A stretch of 64,000 nucleotides of DNA from Cristatella mucedo (Eukaryota > Bryozoa > Phylactolaemata > Cristatellidae), in NCBI GenBank assembly GCA_009760855.2, contig WPIO01000111.1, positions 64,001-128,000 on the forward strand. Reading direction: 5' to 3'. The position numbers were made by a program, and so were the translations under genes. Position 1 is the first letter of the stretch. Every line of letters starts with the position of its first letter. The notes under the pieces are model-generated. The model did not search any database and had not been told where the DNA came from. It was given only the letters and a program-made list of their open reading frames with translations. Positions 44,700 through 55,281 of this stretch are shown piece by piece.

Positions 44700-45165
44700 G
44701 TCAGGAGTTTAGAGGACAGAGAATAAAATGGGATGGACAGAGCTCAGGCCGGCTGTTTGGTAGTTGATGCTAGACTATGCTTCGAGAGCACGAGAGACGA
44801 ACCTACAGTGACGAACAGCTAAGTGCAACTTAGACTGTGAAGTTGTGTTCTGCCGGTTACTCAGTTAGCTGCTCCCATCTTGGGGTGCTGTAGAGGTCCG
44901 CCTTCCTGGTTTGGGACAATCGCTAGCGACGCTCGCATGGGATAGTTTATTATACCCGGGCTTCGAGAGTTCGTGTAGTTAACTCCGTCGGTCCGGTACG
45001 CGCCGCTTAAAGCGCTTTCCCCTGCACCTAACCACAACTAACAGGATCACAATAAACTATTGCTTTCGACACCCAGTTGTGGCCGCCTGTGTTTTAACCA
45101 CGCTGCTTTGCTGCATCACACAGTCCACCGGTAGAGAGCTGGGGACGAGCATCTGTGCGGTTACA
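44700..45165 (+). mobile_element. 5' LTR of an LTR retrotransposon
   Basis: It matches the solo-LTR-like segment at 885-1190 (opposite strand). It ends '...cggttaca' at 45165 and is followed at once by 'tttggtaaccagc', the layout of an LTR followed by a primer-binding site. AATAAA-like 'cacaataaac' lies at about 45050. The left boundary is uncertain. Confidence 0.55.
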
Positions 45166-45209
45166 TTTGGTAACCAGCTTTTGATTCGAAATACTCGCAA
45201 CCTTCTTGA

Positions 45210-45398
45210 TTGGACGAGCGGATGGCGTCGTTTAACGGTTCGGAACTAGTGAATACCTCCGGGCCAGCGTTCGACATCGTGCAGTCTAGCCTATACGACA
45301 GTGCGATTCTTGACTCGATCAGTCGCGATTTGACTGAGCATTTACGCTTGCTTGAGGAAGAGAACGCTCAGCACGTACGTTGGCGGAATGAATCATGA
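45210..45398 (+). pseudogene. truncated gag-like ORF downstream of the LTR
   Basis: A 62-aa frame 'MDERMASFNGSELVNTSGPA' ... 'LTEHLRLLEEENAQHV' begins about 45 bp after the LTR end, where gag is expected. It is cut short by a stop at 45396, and LINE-B sequence follows within 60 bp. No domain can be verified, so the gag label rests on position. Confidence 0.35.
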
Positions 45399-45444
45399 AA
45401 ATGTTATTCATCTCTATCTGTAACTCAAAAAAGGCATGTAGACT

Positions 45445-45935
45445 AAGTGGATGTTATGCAGTGAAGTTTTGTATAGCACACTCCAAACCTAAGTGGCTTT
45501 TGGCAAGCATTCCATAACCAACAGACTTCTTCTCATGCGACAAAGTATGAAGCATAGCAAAGTCAGGACGGCAGTTGAGGTAGTGAGTAGCATGAATGAG
45601 CTCAGTACCGCTGAAAAGGATGAGCCATAGTCGGCTGATGGAGAATATAGGTCGTTTCGTAAGAATTTTGGAAGCAAGTTCCACAATCTAGTACCTGCTG
45701 TGCAAAAGCTCCTGTCGCACAACAGTTTTTAATCGGGGAAATGGAACAGCTAATTTATCGTCCATAAAAGACCTCAGAACTCGAAGTTTCTGAGACTGGT
45801 GCAGCAGTTCAGCTAGGCATGCAGGAGGCAAGCCATGGCGGCCTGACTGGTCAGCTTAAGAACTTTGCTCTGCATCCGTTTATCAACCGGCAGCTATCCT
45901 AGCCCCTTTTGCATAGGAGACATGTGGTCAAACGT
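45445..45935 (-). mobile_element. LINE-B 5'-truncated copy
   Basis: The minus strand reads the LINE-B ORF2 end ('CDRSFCTAGTRLWNLLPKFL', 'NDLYSPSADYGSSFSAVL') into the tail ('gctatacaaaacttcactgc'). The frame is broken by indels. Confidence 0.75.
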
Positions 45936-45939
45936 CTGG

Positions 45940-46490
45940 GACTTAAAAACTAGTTTTGCAGCCAAATTTTTAGTCAGCTGCAGTGGCGTAGTGGATTGCT
46001 ATGGCAGATCAACCAAAAAGGAATTACAACAATCTAGTTGAGATAGTTCTAAGGAGCTAGTAAATTGTGAAGCAAGCCTCTGTGGAAAACAGCTTCTAAT
46101 CTTAGATTGGGATCGGACGTGATGGCAAGCTGTAGAAGAGATTCTAAACGAAGCTGTTACAACTTACGCAGCTGTCGAAAGCGACACCTACATTTTGGGC
46201 ACGTGGTGACGGTCGCACTACACTTTCACCTATTAGAAGAGTAAAGCCTTTTAATTCAGCCACACTCTTAGGGTTCCCTACGAGCAGCTGTTCGGTTTTA
46301 TCGTCATTGAGTTTCAAAACGTTTGCTGACGTCCAGGATCGAATTTTGACAAGGCTGCATTCAGTTTATCAGTTGAATGATGACCTGATTATGAACTGAC
46401 CGTCTCATAGAATGTACTACTCTAACAAAGGCATTCACAGAGCTCGAGGCCGCCATCGTCTACTGAATTCACTAAGCGATAAAAAGCTCA
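45940..46490. other. no recognisable gene
   Basis: Blocks such as 'gacttaaaaactagttttgc' may continue decayed LINE-B RT sequence on the minus strand, but not clearly enough to annotate. Confidence 0.4.
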
Positions 46491-46491
46491 C

Positions 46492-46625
46492 TGATTAAAC
46501 AGCCTCTTTTTGTATTGCGACAGAAGAGCCTTTTTGGCTATCACCACGGCTTGCAGTGGCGATAAAGGATCGCCCAGCGCAGGAATTGAACACACGACCG
46601 TGGGAGCTGGATCGTGAAAGCAAAG
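46492..46625 (-). mobile_element. tRNA-derived SINE
   Basis: 'attaaacagcctctttttgt', 'gcttgcagtggcgataaagg' and 'ggatcgtgaaagca' match the 9773-9942 family. The tRNA-like head is truncated. Confidence 0.7.
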
Positions 46626-46814
46626 GCGGAAATGCAATCATAATTATGCGAGTCTAAATGCAATCCTGCAAGCCCCTGCTGTTTCAGTGCTCTGCCTACC
46701 TTCCAACAAGCCTTAGCTATTAGGCTCGTAAATGCTTCGGAAGCAGGGGCGAAATTGCAGGCGAATTTCGGTAAGAAGCCATTTCCAGTTTACTGAATGT
46801 CAATGCAGTATTAG

Positions 46815-46975
46815 TTGTGAGCCGTGAAGACACACTAGATGAGGTGGTTGATTTTCACTACCTCAGTCGCGACGTCCTTGGTTTGAAACCGGCGGTTGGT
46901 GATCATTTATTGGTGTTGCTTTGGATGGTGGTAGTGGCAAAGGCTCGTAAGTCACAATACAAAAGACGCTTGAGA
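46815..46975 (+). mobile_element. diverged tRNA-derived SINE, plus orientation
   Basis: 'gaggtggttgattttcac', 'ggtttgaaaccggc' (B-box-like) and 'gtggtagtggcaaaggctcg' follow the SINE head and body in the plus orientation, with heavy divergence. Confidence 0.45.
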
Positions 46976-47029
46976 ATAAGCTTGAAAGTGCTAAATGGTC
47001 ATCACATAGGAACTTGCTAGATAATGACA

Positions 47030-49190
47030 AATTTGGAAACTCATCATCAAAATTAGTAATTCTTAATAGGTTCTTACCGCATGCAGTGATATATATGGCG
47101 TGATAGGTAGGCCAACGTTTTACTTCTCAGAGAGAACAGAATCACAGGCTACGATCGGAGATTCATGCTACAATTAGCTGTAGAAAGAAGGCAGTTGACT
47201 TCTTGTATTTTCTTACGGCTCGATACCAATTTTATGTGACTCTGTCGTTGAACGTCACTCCTTTGCCGTCATTTTCTAGGGTTGAAAATCAGGAATGAAC
47301 TTACAAAACACGTTCACAATGACCCTCTCATTGGCAGATACACAGTTTCGCATAATGTAATATCAAAACTTGCCCTTGTTAAATTAGATGTAGTGGACTT
47401 TGTGATTTTCACGATTTCCTAATTCAAAGCATCGGTAACCGGATATGTCATTTCATAAAATTTACATCGCACGAACTGTTACATTGTAGCTTTAGTCAGT
47501 GGAACTCTAGGCTTTACACACAATGGCAGGCTACGCTCGGAGCTATATACAGTGTGTGTAGATGTTGCTCTCATACTGCCAATAGAATGGGCTAGGTATC
47601 GCGACATGGATTAGTTTATTAAGATGTGGACGCTCTCCATTACTGCCTTGATATGCTTCAGTCAGTGCATCTAGCTTATATCGAGGCAGCAACAAGTAGT
47701 TATTGGCTTTTTAAGCCTTCCGGCTTTAGCCATATTTAGCATTGATTTAGAATTTAGCTTGAGTTTTCTCAGAGCGCTTTTTCAGTTGTATTGTTGTATT
47801 ATTAGTCCTCGGTCGCTGGTGTACCAGGGGGCAATGCTCGGAGATTCTTTGAACGACTTCCTTTACCAGAGGCTGACCAACAGTTGTTTTCTGCGGCTAA
47901 AACTGCATTAGCGCATCAACCTAATCAGAAAAATGGGTTTGTGGTAGAGGGTGTGATTTATTAAAGCGGTAAGTATTCCCACGACACTGCATGGTGTTTC
48001 GAGCAGCACGGCCGCACTTTTCTGGACCAGTGGTTCCAATCATGACGAACTTGTTTCCCTAATTAATAAAGAAGTTCACGTGGTCGACCAACTGCCGACA
48101 GCAGGCAGGCGAGTCAGCAGACGCTAAGTTACCTTTAGTATATAGTCCAATTTGCCGGTTTCCGGGAACTTCTAGAGGTTGCATTTTTTTCAAACGTCTT
48201 TTCAGGTGGATATTGATAAATTCACGGTTAATTTTAATCCATTTGTTACAGTAAACTCTCCGAGAACTTTCTTGTGGCATTATTAAGTGCCAGATCGATT
48301 AAATTGCCGCTTGTTGCAACTCATATTCGATATCTTCCTCCCACGTGGCCAGCACAGGCTGCTCGTAAAATGGAGCTATCGCTTGAATCCGTGTCACAGC
48401 CATTGTGCCGGCCGGTTTCACCTAGACCTGCAGTTCAGCACTGACTGAGTGAGGACACTCCTTTTATTTTTGGAGTCAGAACGCGGCTGCATGGCTTCAT
48501 ATCATATGTACCTAAGCCAATAGGCTTCTGGGAAAGCTGCAGCAGCTACGACTGATCGTAGAGCGAACAGTAAACATAAGCCAGTTATATTAGGAGTGGA
48601 ATGCAAGTAGGGTTGCTTCGCCAATAGTAGTAGTTTTGGACTGGAATGTATTTAACAAGCTTGTAGCTTTGTTGATTTTTCGTATTAGCTACGGTCTATG
48701 CTCTGTTTTCCGGAAGCCTTATTAGACGTAGTTTTTTTCAAAACTCGATGGCTTCACCATAGGACAGTGTCTAACAAATATACCCGGGTCTAATATAGCA
48801 TTGTTCGCTTTAACCCAGAGTGTATTCTGGGCCAGGGCGTCAATAGGCGTACAATACAGGAGTGAATACTTTAAGCTCAAGCTGGGGATCTAGATACGGT
48901 TCTAAAGTGATCATGCCATCTTACAGCACAATACAATCTATCTAGAGCTAAAGGCGATAGTGCAACATCCGGGAACACGAAGCAGAACTTCCGAGTAGCA
49001 AGCTAAGGACTGCCACATCTCTCCGCACTTTCTGTGCAGACAGACTTCCTCCAGTTTTTGGCAAATCTCCAATGCCGCTTACGAAAAGGAGGAGTGCACC
49101 GTCGTTTTGACATGCAACCCGCATTAGTGTATTCAGTAGCACTACTCGAATGGGAAGCGAAAATAAAAATAAAATAAAAATAAACATAAA
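47030..49190. other. no recognisable gene
   Basis: Only a faint L2-type terminus at about 47730-47805 ('ttgagttttctcagagcgct') is visible. ORFs are below 80 aa and featureless. Confidence 0.4.
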
Positions 49191-49191
49191 A

Positions 49192-49355
49192 ATTAGCTGA
49201 CTTAACAGTCTATTTTGTAAAGCGTCAGAAGAGCCTTTACGGCTATCTCCACAGCTTGCAGCAGCTATAAAGAATCGCCCACCGCATAATTCGAACTATC
49301 GAACTTGGGCCGAGGTCGTGAAAAGCAACCACCTATTGAGCCATTACGGCTCACC
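49192..49355 (-). mobile_element. tRNA-derived SINE
   Basis: Same family as 9773-9942, with an A-rich plus-strand edge (tail) of 'aaaataaaaataaac' repeats at about 49160-49190. The B-box complement is degenerate. Confidence 0.7.
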
Positions 49356-49359
49356 GACT

Positions 49360-49806
49360 GCCACAACTCTCGACACTTTTATTTTTTTTAGATACTCTCA
49401 GATAATTAGTGCATCCTCCAAGTTGCCTTACAAAAAAAAGGAGTGAACCATCGTTTTGATATGCCACCCACAGTAGTTTAGTAGTAGTACAACTATGCAA
49501 TGTGCAAAGGACGGAAGCTAGCAGCCGACGGTAAGGCCAATGAAATCATTATCCTGCAAGTGGCTCTACCAATAAAAACACATTTGTAGCAGCACAATTA
49601 TATACTGTATAATGCAGCTGATATACCAGGGTGGCCTTATCGTGAATTCGTAGCGAACATGCTGAAACGGAGCCTCAGCACTACGCACTGCACTCACCTA
49701 CCGACCGTAGCTTTGAGACCCCGAATGTAGTCATGCATTAGGCTTATATAGCAGCCACCGTCTCATAATCATTGACATCTATCGGCAGAGACTGGTGCAT
49801 ACATAA

Positions 49807-49872
<66 letters not shown>

Positions 49873-51410
49873 TGATAAGTAAGCCTAAGTTTTACTTCTT
49901 AGCGAGAGAAGGATGACAGGAAACGACAGGAGCTCAATACTACAATTAGCCGTATTTGCAAGATTTCGGGAACCTGTAGTGCTCGCATCTTTTTCAAACG
50001 TATTTACAGGTCAATTTCGATAGGTTCACGGTGACGTTTAAGCCAGTTGTTATGCGATACTCTCTATGAACTTTCTTGTGGCATGCTTATGTGCTAGAGT
50101 GATTAAATTGCTGCTTGTTGCATTAGCCTTATGTAGCCGCCAGGTCATAGGTCCTGATCGCCACTAACGTAATAAATAACTGGTAACTGTAATCAGAAAT
50201 AACTCTGCTCACGAACCTCGCCTAGTAGCCACCATCTCATATTCATTGACGTCTATCGGCATAGCTCGTAGATCCTAATCGAGGCTAGCTGCAATGCAGC
50301 TAGTTTATAATGGCCGGTATTGCTCCATTCCCTCCTTTAAAGCACTCCGTTGTCATAGAAATGCTAGTTTATAGGCTCGTAGTTTCTGTGACAGCATAAA
50401 TCGAGCTTGCAGCTCCAGATATGTTTTCGGTGTCTTAGAGAAGCCGTCCTTTGGCACTTTGCGGCAATGTGGCCGTCCCCACAAACCAGATTGTTTCGTC
50501 GCTGAACCATTCCCCACAACCCGTAATTAAAATAGGAGTACTTCAATTGTCCAATCTCAGTCTTTCAAATCGGCCATTATTAGCCCGGTTGAGCATCACC
50601 ACAAAGATTAGCTTAATCTTTGTATAAATTTCTCATACCACATCTTCGACGTTCCTAAAGCTGACGTATCGTCACAGTTCACATAGAAGATACTAAGACG
50701 ACCAGAAGAAAACTCAATGTCATGATGACGACTGTGAAACCGGAATGAAACCGGTTGTTCCAGATGAAGCACACAACGGCCGACATAAGCCCAACGAAGT
50801 CTGAAAAATAAATTGCCTTTCCTATTAATCTTTAGACACAAGAAAACGGATAAAAGACAGATTGGCTATTACCACATCAGAGGAGGAAGAGTTACGTACA
50901 TTAAAAATTAAAAATATCAAGTCGGACTCTCCATCTGAGCCATGTCTATCGTACTTATAAAAAAATCGTGCGTTCCTATCTGACCACTTCTCTACCAATA
51001 CGAGTCCAAGGCCAACCATGTAGCATGTCATCTAAACCTCACTAGAACCATCAAATAATGTCCTTATCGACGAATATCACCTGTCAAAGATCCGATTGTG
51101 ATCAGTCCTCGGCACTGATCTATAATTTTATCGTGTAGGTTCGAACACCAGCACCATTTCCTTGCCAGGACTAGAGAGCAAGCGAACGTAAAAAAACTAA
51201 CTATTTGTACCTTCATGTCAGTTGTTAACCATAAGCAATAAAACTCCAAATGTCTCAAATAAATGAATTACTTCTCCTCATTTCGACGCAAACTAGAGAA
51301 ACCTGTGCACATCCTTTATCATCGACGGCTCATGATAGAAAAGAGCGGCGTGTGAAATAATATATCACAATTTTCTTATAACAAATAACGAGAACATCAT
51401 TTTTCAGTTT
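49360..51410. other. no recognisable gene; (TA)n tract and one dispersed repeat
   Basis: A (TA)n microsatellite occupies about 49809-49869. 50425-50545 is the repeat shared with 32.7-32.9 kb. Three adjacent minus-strand ORFs (50608-51258) of 64-77 aa show no domain. Confidence 0.5.
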
Positions 51411-51411
51411 G

Positions 51412-51541
51412 GCTACCGAATGCGTACCGAAAGCCGCTTAGGCTGTGAGTGCGCTATACAAAACTCTCCTGCGTAACACCTACATGGTCTTTATGACTTT
51501 GTGGAGTTACTGACGGAGATACATTACATTACGTTACATTT
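51412..51541 (+). mobile_element. LINE-B 3' tail
   Basis: 'ggctaccgaatgcgtaccga' through 'ggagatacattacattacgt' matches 5090-5215. It ends immediately before the homologous upstream region of the coiled-coil unit. Confidence 0.8.
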
Positions 51542-51544
51542 CTC

Positions 51545-52328
51545 TTTCTTTGACCAAATATATAAGCTTGTAAGATCAGGACGTTATCTCGCATGATTTA
51601 AATAACATAGCACATTTTCAAATATATCCATAAATATTAAACAGACACAAGCAAGTTAGAAAATGACTCAACTTACACCGTCTATGTACCGCTTCAAGAT
51701 TCTCAAAATTAGTTGCATAAAACAAAAGGCATCGTAGTCGCGCGTAATAGCTGACATGATCAATAACCAATACGAATAATAAAACATAATGCTGCTCTCA
51801 TTCAATGGCAAAGCTCATAGTTCTCAATCGAGGTTCAGCTGTCAAGTTTGTAGTTCAAAATCGCGGGCCATAACTCCATCGAGGGAAGTGGGATCTTTGC
51901 CTGATTCCCAGCAGCCTGACATCGACTATCGTCAGTGTAACGGGCCGACTGGAGCAGCAAAACGGTCACTAGCGGTCCGTGTAGCTTGTCCAAAGCTGTA
52001 GGAGGTAGGAACGGGAAAATACCCAGTAAGGATTCAGTGACTGAAACGATTAGCGGACTTGATTAATACAAAGAGCTTTCCCGACCGTCAAGGCGCTGAA
52101 GTTTTGGAAAGGACAACTGTCTTTTCTTCGTTGGTTTGATTGTAGCCACTGAAATCCAACGGGAGACCAACGCCGCCGCTCCTTGATGCTGACGATGGAG
52201 CGAATTCGTCCGTAAAGCAAAGTGTAGCACAGGGTGTGCTGAAAAATTGTATCTCAACGTTCAATCGTGATTGTCGCTAGGCGATTCTTGGCAATTCCTC
52301 ATTACGAGCGATCTCTTCTCGAGCGAAG
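51545..52328 (+). repeat. upstream region of the second coiled-coil unit
   Basis: Its reverse complement aligns with 39.4-40.2 kb, and it stands in the same position relative to the coiled-coil ORF. Conserved spots include 'tcaatcgtgattgtcgctag' at about 52261, close to the ORF start in both copies. Confidence 0.7.
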
Positions 52329-53756
52329 ATGCGGCTCCTTTCGAGAAAAAGCGGTAGGAGCTTAGAAGATTGGCTAGCCGAGACTCGTAGAGAATGTATT
52401 CACCTGACGCCAGCCATGCACGCCGACCTCGTCGATAAGCATATTATCAAGAAGTCGGCGGAAGCATGGTGAGTAAGAAGATTATTGGGCCGAGGTACTT
52501 GCTCCAATGAGCTGCCTCCGGATGTCGTAGCCGAAGTAAAGCTTAAGTTTCGCAATTTAGAACTGAGCACTGGCGACTTGACTACGTCTCGTTTATCGAG
52601 CAGGATCTGATTCGGATGCAGGCCGAGTTCGTCCACAGTCGCGAGCTGACGAACCAGTCGCCTCCCGCCGGCGGCAGCGGCCACGGTTCAGATGAGCCAA
52701 AGCAGCTCTCTGCCAGCCTGCCGGCCAGCACTGCAACGGCTGCTGTAGCTTGTACCAACCTAGACGGCATTCCGTCCAGCGTCGCATCCGAGCAGAAAAT
52801 AGATCGGTCCGCCGTCTCTGACGAGAAGCTGCACGTGAGTCAAGCGGCAACGAACTCGTCCGCCGATTCCTTTCAAAAGCGAGCCGTTGCCGAGTTGAAC
52901 GAGGTGCTTAAAGCTCCTGTAACGGCTGCAGTCATTTATAATACTGCATCGTTCGAGGACCGCTTTAGCTCCGAGGGCACTCTCGGTAGGCGCTCCTGTC
53001 GCTAGACTTTAGCCTCAGAACCCAGCTGCAGCATGCACCGATGACTTACAGCTTAACTCCATCCAGGTGCAGCACGACTCGTCCTCTGTTCGCTCGCTTA
53101 GCTGCGAATTGTAGTCTGATGGCCAAGCGTTAGCCTCCACCATTTACGGCTGCCATGAACGCCGTTGAAGCGTCTCTGCCCAGCAACTGGGAGCCAGAGC
53201 GCTCGCATGAGCTCAAGACGGAACTCTTAGGTACCGAGCTTCGCTTCGATGCGGAAAGCATTACTCTCGAGGAAGAACGGTGCAGCACCGCCACTGTCGT
53301 AACGGAAGTAATTATAAAGAGGCACAGGCTTCGGCCAAAGCAGGCCGCCGCGAAGCAGCGGCCGAAGATAGCCAGCAGTTTACCAAACTGAACGGCATGC
53401 GGCCCAGCGTCGCCACCGAGGTAAAAATGGTTCGGCCCGCACACGACGCTGAGCTATGAGCGACGCTGCCCCGACGCTGATTCATAGATGGCTGAGCCCA
53501 AGCTGGTCGCTGAGCGACGCTGAGCACTGGAAGAGTGCCAGATAACGCGTTCGGCCCCAAATTGATTGTGACGCGTTCCATCGTCGAGCTGAACGAGGCA
53601 CGCGAAGCTCTCGCCGAAGAGCGGCGTCGAGCCATTACCTTGGCAGTGACGCTGGCCGCCAGACAGGCCGAAGCCGTTGCTGCGCCGTTGAAGAACTGCG
53701 AAAGTTACAAACTGCAACTGGCGCAGAAAGGCAGTCTGCTTCGGCTGAAACAATAA
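52329..53756 (+). pseudogene. degenerate second copy of the coiled-coil gene
   Basis: It starts MRLLSRKSGRSLEDWLAETR and is collinear with residues 15-120 of the protein encoded at 39355-35678. A TGA at 52470-52472 ends the frame after 'SAEAW'; similarity continues in other frames ('ELPPDVVAEVKLKFRNLELS', then frame 52616-53005 with 'ADSFQKRAVAELNEVLKA') and weakly to 53756 ('ARQAEAVAAPLKNCESYKLQ'). The triplet array is absent. There are several frameshifts. Confidence 0.7.
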
Positions 53757-53759
53757 AAA

Positions 53760-54581
53760 GTCGGACGGAGTCTGCAGAAGAGCAGGTCTGCTTCACTGCA
53801 GATTTGTTTGAGGCTTGGACAGCTCACCGAGACAGCTCACCGAAGATCGAGGCGGTTTAAATGAAGAGCTTCATCAGCTTGTAGTTTGGTTGCCGTCGCG
53901 CACTGCAAAAGACAGCAACCGACTAGCAACACCGCCAGTTTATTCGACTATGCACCGAGCTGACAGAAGCGCCACTGCCCTCTTGCAGGGGTTGGCCAGT
54001 TCTCTTGTCTGCAGTACCAAAACGCTGCGCTCTGATTCGCTAGCGTTGCCTTTAACGCCTAGCTGCACTCCGATTGGCTAGTCGGTTGTTGGGTGGGAAA
54101 CCCAGCCCAGTACAGGCAGATAATGCCTTTAGGCTCGGCGCCGTCGTAGGCTGTGGTATGCATAAACGGAACCACATGCCCGCCTGATCTGGAGACAAAT
54201 CTACGGCGCATTCTCCACTGTTTGGCAGCCAGAATGCTAAACAGTAAGCAGGTAGTCCTTATAGGGTGCCGGTGGTCTCAGGCCATATCTTGGCCGTAGC
54301 TGTCGGCTGGGCTCGTCAGCTCTGACCGTATTACCAGGGCCAGCATTGGAATGTGAGTCGAGGAGCTCATTGGCGATCGGTACTGGTCTGATGTCCGCTA
54401 GGTAGCGGCAGATTCCACCAGTTTCAATGCCAACTCCTTCCGCCAGACAGCAACTGTCCCCTGAGGCCACTGAGTCGTGCAACAGGCTCCAGGGGATTTT
54501 ACAAAAACCTGCTGACACTGTATAAAGTCATTTCTGTCTGAGCACTCTGTGCGAGGCTCGCGAACCTTCAGAGGCTTCCAT

Positions 54582-54590
<9 letters not shown>
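53760..54590. other. no recognisable gene
   Basis: Short ORFs on both strands (53815-54081 plus, 54237-54518 minus) lack domain patterns. Confidence 0.4.
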
Positions 54591-54620
<30 letters not shown>

Positions 54621-54621
<1 letters not shown>

Positions 54622-54675
54622 GTGAAGCGCCTGAATAGTGATTAAGTTCTCTTACGGCGCTATACAAATGAATTA

Positions 54676-54706
<31 letters not shown>

Positions 54707-54822
54707 TATTATATAATATATATAAGTATATATATAATTATATATTATATATATATATATATATACATAATTCATTTGTATAGCGCCGTAAGAGAACTTA
54801 ATCACTATTCAGGCGCTTCACG
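54621..54822. repeat. fold-back: perfect 55-bp inverted arms around an AT-rich core
   Basis: Arms 54621-54675 and 54768-54822 are exact complements and consist of an L2-type 3' terminus ('cgtgaagcgcctgaatagtg'). The 92-bp core is almost only A and T. A (TA)n run lies just left of the left arm. Confidence 0.93.
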
Positions 54823-54906
54823 TATATGCCTCGTGGCTTGAACCCGTGACCTCAGCCAGCCCTTGGTCGGGGCGAGCTCCTTAACCGCTGCACCAAACCA
54901 GCTACG
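54768..54906 (-). mobile_element. second tRNA-derived SINE family with L2-type tail
   Basis: On the minus strand it reads 'gctggtttggtgcagcggtt' (A-box region), then 'gaggtcacgggttcaagcca' (B box GGTTCAAGCC) and ends with an L2-type terminus 'gaagcgcctgaatagtgatt'. The head is tRNA-like and the tail is LINE-like, as in SINEs mobilised by an L2-clade LINE. Confidence 0.75.
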
Positions 54907-55048
54907 AGAAAAGATGACGCCAAGGCGAAGAGCCGGCGTCCAATCTGGCGGTGGCAGAGAGATTGTACTAGTACACCATCATCATTATGTTATGTCCCGC
55001 CCACTCCAAGCTGCCATTCCTTTTATTGTTCGGTGATTTCACTCTGCC

Positions 55049-55281
55049 ATGCCGTTTCCAGAGGAGCTGTGGGTGCAGCGATACATTGAGCGTATTACCC
55101 CGGAAATCTTAGAGCTGGCTAACAGGGTTAGATCGGAAAGTGGCGGCATTGTCCATTAAGAGCTGCTACAGCAGGCCCCTTTCTCTGAATATTTCATCCA
55201 ACTGTCAGACCACCGAGGTCTCGCTCTCGTCGGTGATACGCCGCCAGATAATCTTTTTACAGTGAGTCAAGAAGACTAATG
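55049..55281 (+). pseudogene. unknown ORF fragment abutting virus-like copy 2
   Basis: From ATG 55049 ('MPFPEELWVQRYIERITPEI') a coding-like frame runs to a TAA at 55157-55159, and then stays open ('ELLQQAPFSEYFIQLSDH') into the first bases of the virus-like copy. It has a charged helical pattern; no family recognised. It may be host or belong to another element. Confidence 0.35.

Noticed and set aside
50608-51258. Three consecutive minus-strand ORFs as a decayed transposase
   Set aside because: No catalytic motif or family pattern could be recognised; AT-rich chance ORFs are equally likely.
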